Below, one piece after another: positions 44,936 through 54,359 of a stretch of 64,000 nucleotides of DNA; positions within the stretch are counted from its first letter, which is position 1, and every line of letters starts with the position of its first letter. The notes below the pieces were generated by a model. That model searched no databases. It was given only the letters and a program-made list of their open reading frames with translations, and was not told the DNA's origin. The translations under genes and the position numbers were made by a program. Origin of the DNA: Lactarius indigo (taxonomy: Eukaryota > Basidiomycota > Agaricomycetes > Russulales > Russulaceae); contig JAFKAC010000031.1 of assembly GCA_025766275.1 (NCBI GenBank), positions 1 through 64,000 of the forward strand. The letters are read 5' to 3'.

Positions 44936-45793
44936 GCCGAACACTCACCGCGTTTTTGTGAATGTGCCAGTATCGGTCTTCTTGATCCAAACGACGTGCT
45001 AGTAGTACATACCTGTCACCCAGGTGTGGGTTCAACCACTGGCTTTCGTTATGACGGGGAAACAGTCGACGTTCTATCAAGTCAAAGACACCATCGCGGA
45101 TTGTCTGGAAACCTCCGTCCTCCGATCGAGAACAAGTTGAACGACTGCGGCTTTGTACTTCCTCAGAGAACGCTACAGGACCAAGACCTCCCAAGCCTAG
45201 GTTCTGCTGACAAGGGAGTATTTGGGTTGTCATCGTCATTTTTTCCCCAAGAAATCTCCAGCTCGCTCAAGACACAAGGCCAATACTTGGGGGAACTACC
45301 GTCCATCAGGAATAGAGGCAGGTACTTGTGCGAGATCTGTGGTGATGCATTCGCACAACCACAGGGAGTCAGACGACACCACCTAGAGAAGCACGAGCCG
45401 AAAACATGTCCTCACTGTCATACATTCAAATGGGCTCGCCTTTACCTGTTCAAAAAGCATCTCAGGGAGGCGCATCCTTATGAAGATACCAAGGCGGCCA
45501 CACTGGACAGGGCTAGGCGTGACCGTCGAAAAAGCGTCACCGCCAACAGAGCTCGGATCCATTCATGTTCCACACTTCGAATCCACCGCGAGCGAAATCA
45601 TTGCGGGGATACTACTCGGCGACAGATGACGTTGCCTCCACTTGCAGGGCCAGAAACAAAACCTGCATCGACCCTAGAACCCCAGGCGGAGATCCTCAAC
45701 ATTTTTGATGACGACGCGAGGGATGGGGCTTGCGTTATTTGCGGGACGCGGACCGGGCCCGGCCGGTTTTCCACTGCCGCACTGGGGTTGTGA
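44936..45793 (+). CDS. divergent C2H2 zinc-finger protein F, 3' exon
   Basis: The exon starts after TATCTAG at 44935 and stays open to the stop at 45793. It carries YLCEICGDAFAQPQGVRRHH...H and CPHCHTFKWARLY...KKHLREAH. The second finger has a loop of 13 residues, not the 15 found in all other copies. The protein continues about 120 residues past the fingers, longer than its relatives. It ends with an extra cysteine pair, ACVICG. Upstream coding blocks are likely at about 44402-44655 and 44738-44883, but I could not join them in phase, so the start is unresolved. No matching kinase follows. Confidence 0.6.
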   Translation, partial: AEHSPRFCECASIGLLDPNDVLVVHTCHPGVGSTTGFRYDGETVDVLSSQRHHRGLSGNLRPPIENKLNDCGFVLPQRTLQDQDLPSLGSADKGVFGLSSSFFPQEISSSLKTQGQYLGELPSIRNRGRYLCEICGDAFAQPQGVRRHHLEKHEPKTCPHCHTFKWARLYLFKKHLREAHPYEDTKAATLDRARRDRRKSVTANRARIHSCSTLRIHRERNHCGDTTRRQMTLPPLAGPETKPASTLEPQAEILNIFDDDARDGACVICGTRTGPGRFSTAALGL

Positions 45794-48700
45794 GGAAGCA
45801 CGACACATCGCGATGACAAGGCTGGTTGTCACAGGACGATTTCTCTTTCCCTCTACTATATTTCTTCAGGACTTTATACGCATCCACGTAAATGTTGTTT
45901 CTGGAAATGTTTTAGCAATCCGATATTCTTGGGTGTATCTTCTTGACGTAGACACGAAGGTGTTTATAACGACCATGAGGGAGGCTGCATGCTCCGTCAA
46001 TCCTTTTGTCTTCCTTATATCCCCAGAATATAGTGGAACTGTTAGACACGACACGCCTTGAGGTTAACAGTCGTCTGCACACCTTCACATTTACAAAGGA
46101 GTAAACACTAGCGGCTACTGGACACCAAGTTCATGGCTCTGGGATTTCAGATTCACGTGAAACCTCTCACGCTACTCTCACGATCTCAAGTGACTTACAT
46201 ATCAGAGCTAAGTGAACAAACTGTGCCTTTTGCGCTTCCTTCAAAGTACGAGAAGGTGCACATGGAGAGATAACCGCAGTAGGTGTAGGGTCGTGTATCA
46301 ACACTTGTGACATGACCTTATGGCGGAGAAAACGGGGTACAAATGATATTCAACTGTCCGACCAGTACGGGACTCACCAAACACTGGCTGTAATTGAATT
46401 GGAGGGTACTGAATCTCTACAGTATCTTCTGATCATGGTAAAAAGGCTATGGATTAACCTTTTTCAGCAAACATTTTCTATCTCACCGTATTGTAATGCG
46501 ATACCTCGATGCCAGTGAATCCACCCTTTTTTGTACTTCTTCGCTCGTTCTATTCATGCTCTTGTTGCGCTTGTGATCAAACTCAAACAAGTGAGCTTGC
46601 AAGTGAGAATGCTTTAGCTAGGCGATTTGTCGTGGGTCAAACGCCTACGCATCGGAGCATATTTGATTTAGCTATGGCAGGGAGTGGCCCTGTGCCGGCG
46701 AACCACCACTTAACACCCACATTATCCCTTTACGACCACAGCAATGTCAGCAGCCTGGGTGATGCCTACTGTATAACAGTGGTCCCCCAAACGGACATCT
46801 CTCGGTGAAGGCTATCTGCTGGTCCTTAATGATGGGGCCCTCCATGAGTCAATCTTGTGCATGCCCGGGGTTCGGGTAGCATCGGTGAGCTCTATACAAA
46901 CCTGTGCAGAATTTCCCACACTCCTTGCCCCCTTTTATTCTACGGGCTGCGATGTGCGTGGTTTTAACGTGTTCAAAGTCTTATTTTCAACTGTCAGAAC
47001 AAAAACCTTAACGATTGGCACGAATCCCACGATCCGAGCACCTTACTTCCGAAGATAATAAGTACGTATGTGAGAGAAAGTCGGAGAAACGGACTGTATC
47101 CTCGTGTTGTATGACGTACCACTGTACTGGTACACTTCCATGCCGAGTCGTCCTCGGCAGCCCATCGACCCGAGCCGCTCACACCTGTCGGATTCAAGGT
47201 GTATTTCTGCAGAGGGTGTATGGCTGCAACAGTTAAGGGCAATTGATCTTGCTTGGTGTCGAGTGTGGAAAGGATTTGAGTACCAAAGCGAGTGTGGACG
47301 GCGGACGCCGCTTCAGACACGACCGGATGACCCCGAGATACCAGATCGAGTCTTCCGAGCCGCCGATTTTCAACCTCGATCCAAGCCTTTACGGCGCCAC
47401 CAGGACCGGCCACCAGTAGCTTGAGCTTTGTGGTCGTTGACGTGTTGACACTGAGTTACCAACCATCCCCTTACCTTCAACCCTCTCAGTGTATCCTAGG
47501 TGGGTGAACCTCTTCTCTCCAAACCTGTACAGAATCGCTGCCGCCCTGTCATGACCTTCCATTTCCGCATATCATCTCCGCCCTTTGCCCAATATTCGTC
47601 CATGGTTCTTATCGTAAACACCACACCAAATCTAAATGTGGACCCCACTCCAGTGGGCCGTTTTGGTACTCTTGGCTTTCACCCAAAACCTTGCTGGCAC
47701 TGATGCACAGACACACCCTGGGTGGTATATTTACGTAGCAGCCTAGGTGTCCGTGCGAAGGTGAGTCACGGTTATGTCGACAGGGCACCACGAGGCAATG
47801 ATCCGGTTTTGACAGAATCAGGAATCGATAAAAGTCTAAGACTCGAGGCTCCGAAATTCGACTTTCCCCTGGGGCCTTCCTTTTACCCGACTTCTTTTTT
47901 GAATCAACTTTCCTCCGATCTCGTAAGTCCGTGAGAACAGTAAGTGCCACTGGTAATACAGGTGCCGATTCTCGTCCCCACTTATCCTCCAATGTCAACT
48001 CGGTGCCAGCATGCTTATGCTCGCGGTATTAAGTCAAAAGAGTTAGGGTGGTTCGATCACATCAGGGTCATTGTACGAATTCCTGACCTTTCTATGAAAT
48101 CAGTTGGCTATCGCGTAAGATGGCTGCGGCTTCTTCCTGATCAGCGTTGTACTGTACTGGTACGAGGATAGGGTCGTCTCGGTTCTTGGGTCTATTGGCA
48201 AAATAATTTTATTACGCATCTTTCCATGTTCTTATGGAAGCTTACGGAGTTCTCTCGATATCAAGCACGCCAACTTCTACAGCCGGGGGATTGTAACCCA
48301 TGGGACAGTAAATGGCGCCATCCAATTGTTTGTGACGACACTCCTGTGACACCTTACTCACCTTCTCGTCTTCCCTACGGCATGGGGGATTCAGGCGGAA
48401 GGCAAAACCCGTTTGGTAAATAAGCTTTTTGTTCCTTGAACACGCGCATCAGGCGACGTCGATAAGGCGGATGGCGCCAGGGAGCCTGGTTGTGCCAATC
48501 CTTGACTCGGACACCATGCATTGCAAACGTGGGGATCAGATCCGCCAATCCGACCTGGGCGAAGTCCGTCGAAGGCGATCGAGTTGAATGTCAAAAGATT
48601 CTGTTCCTGCTGGTGACTGACCGCACAGTTACCTTTTCGGCGACTGTCGCCTCGGCTCACCGCCGTTTACCCGGCGGGACTTAGTCAACGAGGATTTGGT

Positions 48701-49262
48701 TGATCTGATCTTCTGAGCAGCCTATTGGAATGGCACAGTCTGTTGTTATTCCTTGACAATAATATTGACAGAACCTCGACTTGACCAGTAATTTCTTATC
48801 ACAAGATCCATCTCAATGCGCAGGGTTACTCAGAGGTCACTGTCACCAGTGACTTGCCGGTCACCGTTATCCACGACACCTCCCTCAACCACAGCTGGCT
48901 CTGCCAATCTGCAGGCTACTATCTGTGGGCTAAGCAAGTTCAGAAACGCCTCCTGTGAATCAAACTGCTTAATCTGGTGGGATATCACGGCACAGATGGC
49001 CATTTGATTGCCATCCAGCTGCGCACATCTGGTTTCCTCGTGTTTTGAAGCCTATTGTTATTCAAGTTTTATGAATGTAGGTACCTGGATCCGACCAGAT
49101 CCGTATCCATATTCGTCGCCCGTTGGGAGAAAGCCTGAGGATCGCTGGCTGGCTCCCCAGGAGCACCTCAAACTCCTTGGCAACTCGAAGAGATATAAAT
49201 TGCAAAGCTTTTTTCAAGCCTCCTACCTTCGCAGCATCCCATTGGCATTAAGTGGATGTACC
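45794..49262. other. no gene recognised
   Basis: About 3.5 kb with short open frames only. The longest plus-strand one that could be an exon is near 47104-47424, without a known domain. Repeated TGTACTGGTAC motifs (47121, 48150) are noted. Early exons of gene G may lie in the last few hundred bases. Confidence 0.4.
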
Positions 49263-49728
49263 ATGAGAAAGCTTAGACCCGTACAGCGTAGTTGCAGTGG
49301 CATGTCAACCCCCATCTCTCACGACTGTCAAAGCGAGGAATGTTCAAGTCGCATATATGACGCCTCGGAGCCCGCAGTTTCAACCGCTGCCACTTATAAC
49401 GGTTACCCCACTGCCACCCCATTGGTTCTCGATAATCGCCCGCCCTCCATACCACAGCCATCTGAACTCCGGAAGGTCAGGACTTATCGTGCTTCCCATA
49501 ATTAAGTACTAACTGTGACTGTATACAGGATATTTCCACCTCATCCCACTTTCCGAATAACGATGATGGGTCCTCCCCTGCGAGGAACGAGCTCATAACC
49601 CCGCATCCTCCTGTGGTTGCTCTTGAGAAATCCCCACTCGCTGGAGCTCCCATTTTACTGGGAGCAGCTCGCAGTTTCATCCTTCACGACAGGGTACTGG
49701 ACAGCCCAAATGCCCTTGCTGATGAGCC
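49263..49728 (+). pseudogene. C2H2 zinc-finger gene G, 5' part (cut by copia element)
   Basis: Exon 49263-49475 (71 codons from MRKLRPVQRS) is followed by an intron with a clear branch site CTAAC and acceptor TACAG. The next exon (49529 onward, DISTSSHFPNNDDG) ends at the element insertion in ALADE. The 200 bases here and the 712 from 53648 together make 304 whole codons, so the break is exactly repaired by removing the element and one GAGCC. The start may lie further upstream. This half alone has no finger. Confidence 0.7.
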
Positions 49729-50058
49729 TGATAAAACGCAGCGGGCTGGCACCGTTGTCAGAAACGACTGTATTAGACAGGATAATAAAACTACTTGCCT
49801 GGCACCGTTGTCAGAAACGACTGAAGTACCAGGTGCGCGTAAGGCGACTTAAGTACACCGAAAGGAGCGTAACTACACGTGAAATAAGATACACTAATGA
49901 TATCTCAACTAAGTAGAGGCAAAGGATTGTCCCTGATCATACTCGTAAAGTAAAGTCCGAACTGTATCTAAGGATCGTGATGCGAGACTACACCTCGCGT
50001 TTCACTCATGCCCGACGCCGAGGTAACTCGCGCGTGGACGCACTCTCTCATTTCAACA
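49729..50058 (-). repeat. 3' LTR of the copia-type element
   Basis: 330 bp. It contains an internal direct repeat, TGGCACCGTTGTCAGAAACG, twice about 60 bp apart. It reads CTCGCGCG where the other LTR reads CTCGCACG. Confidence 0.9.
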
Positions 50059-50066
50059 TCTCCCCC

Positions 50067-51055
50067 TGATCAGACGATCCACGACCGATCTCCATCAGAC
50101 CTAGGAAGACTCATACACGCCGACACCGGCGAACATCCGCAACAAGCCGGGTCCAACAAGAACCCCGTGGAATCGAACTTCCACGCGCGGGAGGCCGATT
50201 CGAGGCCGTTAACGCCATATTCAGGCGATAGCCAAAAAACCCTAATCCCCTGTCCAGCAACATGAAACCTTGTAAGTGCTCCATTCAACTATCTTTCCCG
50301 AGCACGCCGTTGAGACGCAGACTGCACAACCCTCTTGTAACAGTCCTCCAGCGCGGCCAACGCCAGAAGCCAATGCAGCGAATCAACATGCGCGACAATA
50401 TCCGAGAAGGTTTCATCAACATTTCTTTTCCGGGATATGCGTGTATCCCATAGCCACCAACTTCGGCACGGTATGTCCATCTTACTTCAAATTAAAGATC
50501 CATTCTGACTTAACGGATCTGCGACCGGGCGGGAGCTCCACGACTCCCGGACTTGTTCTTGACCAGCGCAACACATGGCGCGGCCATTTTCTTCTTTCAT
50601 CCACATCCTTTCCGTTATTCCATCTCAGCAGATCGTACAGATCCTGCATAACCAGCGACGACTTCGCCTACACGAGCAACAACCAACGACTCCGCGTGGC
50701 CGACCCGTCAAACACCATTCGCCAACTCAACCACGCCGAACAGCGCAGGCTAGGCATAGGTGTACGGCTCGAACGCCGAGGCACATTCGTCGTCTCACGC
50801 GGTAGCCACGCACGTTGCAACCGATCGGCTCACCCTTCCGACAGGTCAGGCGGCTAGCTACTACGGTGCATCATCTTCAATGCGCGGAACAACACTACGA
50901 CGTCGCGACGATGCGCGGAGCGCGGCAACAGATCGCTCAGGTGTAAAGGGGAGAGGAGCTGAGGTGCTAAGGGGGTGGTGATCCCGGTCACCCAGACGGT
51001 CGATCAAACTCGAACCGCTCTTGTTTATAGTAAGATTGCAATATATTTTATTCAC
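50067..51055. other. 3' internal region of the copia-type element
   Basis: Almost 1 kb between the pol scrap and the polypurine tract with no retroviral motif on the minus strand. The 193-codon plus-strand frame at 50276-50857 lies antisense to the element and has no recognisable domain. Confidence 0.5.
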
Positions 51056-51219
51056 TCATTTCACTGTCCGTACAGGAGGCAAGTGAACGAGCGCGTGCAT
51101 AGATAACGGGTGACGCCGCTGCCGGATTAGGCGCAGCAAGTGCCGGACTTCTAATAACGAGGGCTTGCGCACTGAAAGGCGCAGGGGACGCAGGTGCAGG
51201 ACGTGATTCGACACCCTGC

Positions 51220-51358
51220 AAGGACTGAATAATAGAACGCTCTCGTCGACGTTTACATCCCAAAACGATCTCAGAGAGTGGGTATGTATGTCCCACAGCC
51301 GGTAGCCCATGGTACCCGGCTCATACCCAGCGAGCGTTGCCTCAAACGGCAAACGCAT
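51220..51358 (-). pseudogene. copia pol scrap (end of integrase region)
   Basis: The minus strand reads GYEPGTMGYRLWDIHTHS followed by WDVNVDES. This matches the well-known GY.PGTKGYRLWDP...RDV.FDE stretch that follows the integrase core in Ty1/copia polyproteins. The protease, integrase core, reverse transcriptase and RNase H are absent, so most of pol has been deleted. Confidence 0.7.
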
Positions 51359-51462
51359 CCCACTTGCGACGCTCGCCGACGGTGCAATACAGCACCCAAG
51401 AATACGAAAACTGTGTCAAACGTTTCATTTACTGAGCAGTGACGAATACAAGCGTTTGACTC

Positions 51463-52401
51463 CTACGCAGAGCCGGAGTCGCTGCCTTCTGTACCGCTTT
51501 CAGTAGTGCCGTCCGCACTATCATTCTCCTCTTCCTCCTTCTTTTTCTTTTCGGCTTCGTCTTTCTTCTTCTTGCGGCAATCGCGCTGGTGATGCCCCTT
51601 TTTGTTACAGTACTGGCATGTTATTTTGTCTTTGTTTTTGCCAGTGCGCGCCGCGTTAAGAGAGGCCGAGGGACCCGACTTCCTGCCCTCCTCATTGAGG
51701 ATGCGAGCGGTAATCTCGCTATATTTTAAGGAAGACGCGGATCCAGAAGCAAGGAGCGTGGACGCAACTACCTCGTAAGACTTGGGTAGCGCGTTGAGGA
51801 GGATAAGTGAATACTGCATATCGGAAACGCCCATACCGGCGTTGGATAACTTGACACGAGTTTCGTTAAGTTTCGCCAATTGAGGGGCGAGTGGGGAAGT
51901 GTCATCGAGACGCGCCTGCGTGAGCTCGATCCAGAGGTTGAAGAGGGCAGTGTAGCCGACACCGCCATAGGTTTCGCGAAGACGATCGAACTTCTCCTTA
52001 AAGGAGGGCAAGTCGACGTCTGACTCCACGATTGAATAAACGTCCGGGGAACAATACAACCGCAGAATGGCTAAGGTCTTCCTCTGAATGGAAGTCCAGT
52101 CATCTGTGTCGACTCCAGACGGAACTGTAGTGTGAGTGAGGATATCATCTACATCATTCAACTGCAGGAGTGCAGTGAGCACGCCCGACCACGTATTCCA
52201 GTTCTGACCAGACAGAACTTCGAGATGAGTGCCCCAAGGCATGGAAAAGGTATTGGTCGCTGCGGCCTTGATGCGTGCGGCAGGCACTTTGCTTGGTTTG
52301 GATGAGCTACCTCCTCCGGACGCACCGGAGCCAGAGCCACCGGAGCCAGAGGCAGGAGCGGGGGGTGCAGGACGCCTCCCAGATGGTGTGCCAGAAGACA
52401 T
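51463..52401 (-). CDS. gag: Gag of the copia-type element (UBN2/copia family)
   Basis: 312 residues, intact. A Gly/Ser/Pro-rich leader (about 1-40) is followed by a copia-type Gag core: LEVLSGQNWNTWSGVLTALL (about 60-80), RLYCSPDVYSIVESD, and FDRLRETYGGVGYTALFNLWIELTQ. A CCHC knuckle CQYCNKKGHHQRDC (about 258-271) and a K/E-rich acidic tail end the protein. It should build the particle; an intact Gag next to a deleted pol suggests selection for packaging or a very recent loss of pol. Confidence 0.85.
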   Translation of the reverse strand: MSSGTPSGRRPAPPAPASGSGGSGSGASGGGSSSKPSKVPAARIKAAATNTFSMPWGTHLEVLSGQNWNTWSGVLTALLQLNDVDDILTHTTVPSGVDTDDWTSIQRKTLAILRLYCSPDVYSIVESDVDLPSFKEKFDRLRETYGGVGYTALFNLWIELTQARLDDTSPLAPQLAKLNETRVKLSNAGMGVSDMQYSLILLNALPKSYEVVASTLLASGSASSLKYSEITARILNEEGRKSGPSASLNAARTGKNKDKITCQYCNKKGHHQRDCRKKKKDEAEKKKKEEEENDSADGTTESGTEGSDSGSA

Positions 52402-53312
52402 AGTTTATTCAATGGATGGTTTCTGTCGCTGAGGAGCGATCAGCGACAGATCGTTGTCGAGCCAAGGTCACATGACCTCTCCAGCCCGTGTAACTGTAAC
52501 GGCCAGAACGCTATCGCGTCCTGCCCCCATGTGTGCGACTTCTACCAATAACAGTAATACGACTATTACCCCCTCCGGAAGAGCTTGAGCGCGTGCCGAG
52601 AAAAGCCATCATGTGACAAGACACACTCAGCAAGACGATGCACTCAGAGGCATCTGTCCAGGGGATCCGCGCCAGGGAGGAGCCGCCCACAGCAGATTCC
52701 ACGGAGACACGGGTCTGAATACCCAGTGCCATCCGTGCTGTTTGGGGGAGTCCCTGGTTAACACATATGGTGCACGGAAAGGAACGCTATGGCTTAGCGT
52801 GCCTACAGGGAGTGACCCCGCTGGCAGAGGCCTCGCCTCCAGCTTCCTATGTAAGTACTACTAATGATATTCTAGCGCAGCGCAGTTGTAACAGAGGCAA
52901 GTGCTTCGGTGGAATGACTACCGCCCGGCCTTGACACCCCAAAACCGCTCCCAACTTAATGGGCAGCAACGGCCAACCGTTCGACTGGGCCTATAGCCAG
53001 ACCGGGCTCCCCTGGTCCCGCCTAAAAATCATGGCCTGTAGGGCCACATCGGGACGAAAACCCGGAAGGATAGAAGCTTAATACTAATGCGCACAGTGAT
53101 GGGAGTTTCTCCCCACGCGTCTCCCCACGCCTGGGGTCCGTAACGCAGGTCGAGCAAGGCGTGTTAGGCCCCAGCACGGGCCTCGAGTGACTTGCGCCCC
53201 AATGCACAGAGGTCGACCCGAGTCGGAGGCAATATAAGAGGGTAGACTCACAGTGTGAAGAACGGCGAGTTAGACTTGACTTCAGGCAACGAGGGGCTCA
53301 GGGCCCATAACC

Positions 53313-53642
53313 TGATAAAACGCAGCGGGCTGGCACCGTTGTCAGAAACGACTGTATTAGACAGGATAATAAAACTACTTGCCTGGCACCGTTGTCAGAA
53401 ACGACTGAAGTACCAGGTGCGCGTAAGGCGACTTAAGTACACCGAAAGGAGCGTAACTACACGTGAAATAAGATACACTAATGATATCTCAACTAAGTAG
53501 AGGCAAAGGATTGTCCCTGATCATACTCGTAAAGTAAAGTCCGAACTGTATCTAAGGATCGTGATGCGAGACTACACCTCGCGTTTCACTCATGCCCGAC
53601 GCCGAGGTAACTCGCACGTGGACGCACTCTCTCATTTCAACA
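53313..53642 (-). repeat. 5' LTR of the copia-type element
   Basis: 330 bp, upstream LTR in minus-strand sense. On the plus strand it offers an ATG at 53592 whose frame (MPDAEVTRTW) runs straight into the 3' half of gene G. Confidence 0.9.
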
Positions 53643-54359
53643 GAGCCCATTGCCAATCCAGTCTCCGACGAGGGCGAAGACTGGTTCCAGCCTGACAGGA
53701 GGATGTACGCCCCCCCAAACACAGCTCGATCACTCGACATGGACCGATACTCGAGCAGTTCCCACATGGCTCTCACGCTATCCAGTTCCCAGGATCTCAC
53801 GTCTGATGTCTTGGATATATCAGACAACGCCCAGTCTCCCAGCTCCCAGTTACACTCGACTTTGAGCCTCAACTGTCTTCCCATGTCGCCCCGATCTCGG
53901 GGAAACTTCTCTGACCTTCTCCCCAGGGGCAGTATTTTTCACCTTGGGCAAGAGCTTGAGGCCGCATCCACGGAGCCAGTATCCCAGGCGATTCGGTTCT
54001 CTATTAAAACGCCTCCAGTTCTGCCAGCCCTTCCACAGAGCGGATCCATTGCAGCTGTAGCCGGGAAGGAAAATTCCTGCCGTCTCTGTGGTACCCATTT
54101 CACGCAGTCGCAGGTCCTTAATCGACACATGAAGGACAAGCACCAAGATAAGGGGTCATGTCCCCATTGCTCGAACTTCAAGTGGTCTCGAGGGCGTCCT
54201 TACTTGTACAGAAAGCATCTCCAAGAAAAACACTCGGGACTCATGTCTTCTGAGGACCCACCTAGAGGGACTTGCAAGGCTCAAGTTTCACGGGCTCAGG
54301 CCCACCAATTCAAGGCCCCCAATAAAGACAATCAAGTCACCAGAGGTCTCGTCCCCTAA
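53592..54359 (+). CDS. C2H2 zinc-finger gene G, 3' part fused to LTR start
   Basis: The first 17 codons come from antisense LTR and the rest from gene G, starting at the GAGCC duplication (53643). The G part reads PIANPVSDEGEDWFQPD, a Ser-rich middle, then the fingers CRLCGTHFTQSQVLNRH...H and CPHCSNFKWSRGR...RKHLQEKH (CX2CX12HX4H and CX2CX15HX4H). The frame is intact to the stop, so the finger domain could still be made if transcription starts in or near the LTR. Natural G protein before insertion would be at least 374 residues. The downstream flank (54650-55640) is duplicated behind gene H. Confidence 0.65.
   Translation: MPDAEVTRTWTHSLISTEPIANPVSDEGEDWFQPDRRMYAPPNTARSLDMDRYSSSSHMALTLSSSQDLTSDVLDISDNAQSPSSQLHSTLSLNCLPMSPRSRGNFSDLLPRGSIFHLGQELEAASTEPVSQAIRFSIKTPPVLPALPQSGSIAAVAGKENSCRLCGTHFTQSQVLNRHMKDKHQDKGSCPHCSNFKWSRGRPYLYRKHLQEKHSGLMSSEDPPRGTCKAQVSRAQAHQFKAPNKDNQVTRGLVP

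Larger units (their letters stand above)
49729..53642 (-). mobile_element. young Ty1/copia-type element with gag but almost no pol
   Basis: Two 330-bp LTRs (49729-50058, 53313-53642; TGATAAAACG to TTTCAACA on this strand) appear to differ at one base. They are flanked by an identical GAGCC duplication (49724-49728, 53643-53647). On the minus strand, GGTTATGGGCCC directly follows the 5' LTR (53312 downward). This looks like the half-tRNA-iMet primer site of Drosophila copia. GGGGGAGA directly precedes the 3' LTR (50066-50059). The element is 3.9 kb; a full copia would need about 5 kb. It keeps an intact gag and only a scrap of pol, so it must depend on another element. Confidence 0.9.

Noticed and set aside
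49727..50058. First read as a segmental duplication of 332 bp with 53311-53642.
   Set aside because: TG...CA ends, a GAGCC target duplication, a primer site and a polypurine tract show they are LTRs. The two extra CC bases are target sequence on the left and part of the primer site on the right.
50276..50857. 193-codon plus-strand frame inside the copia-type element.
   Set aside because: Antisense to the element, no known domain, and no paralogue in the window; chance is the simpler reading.
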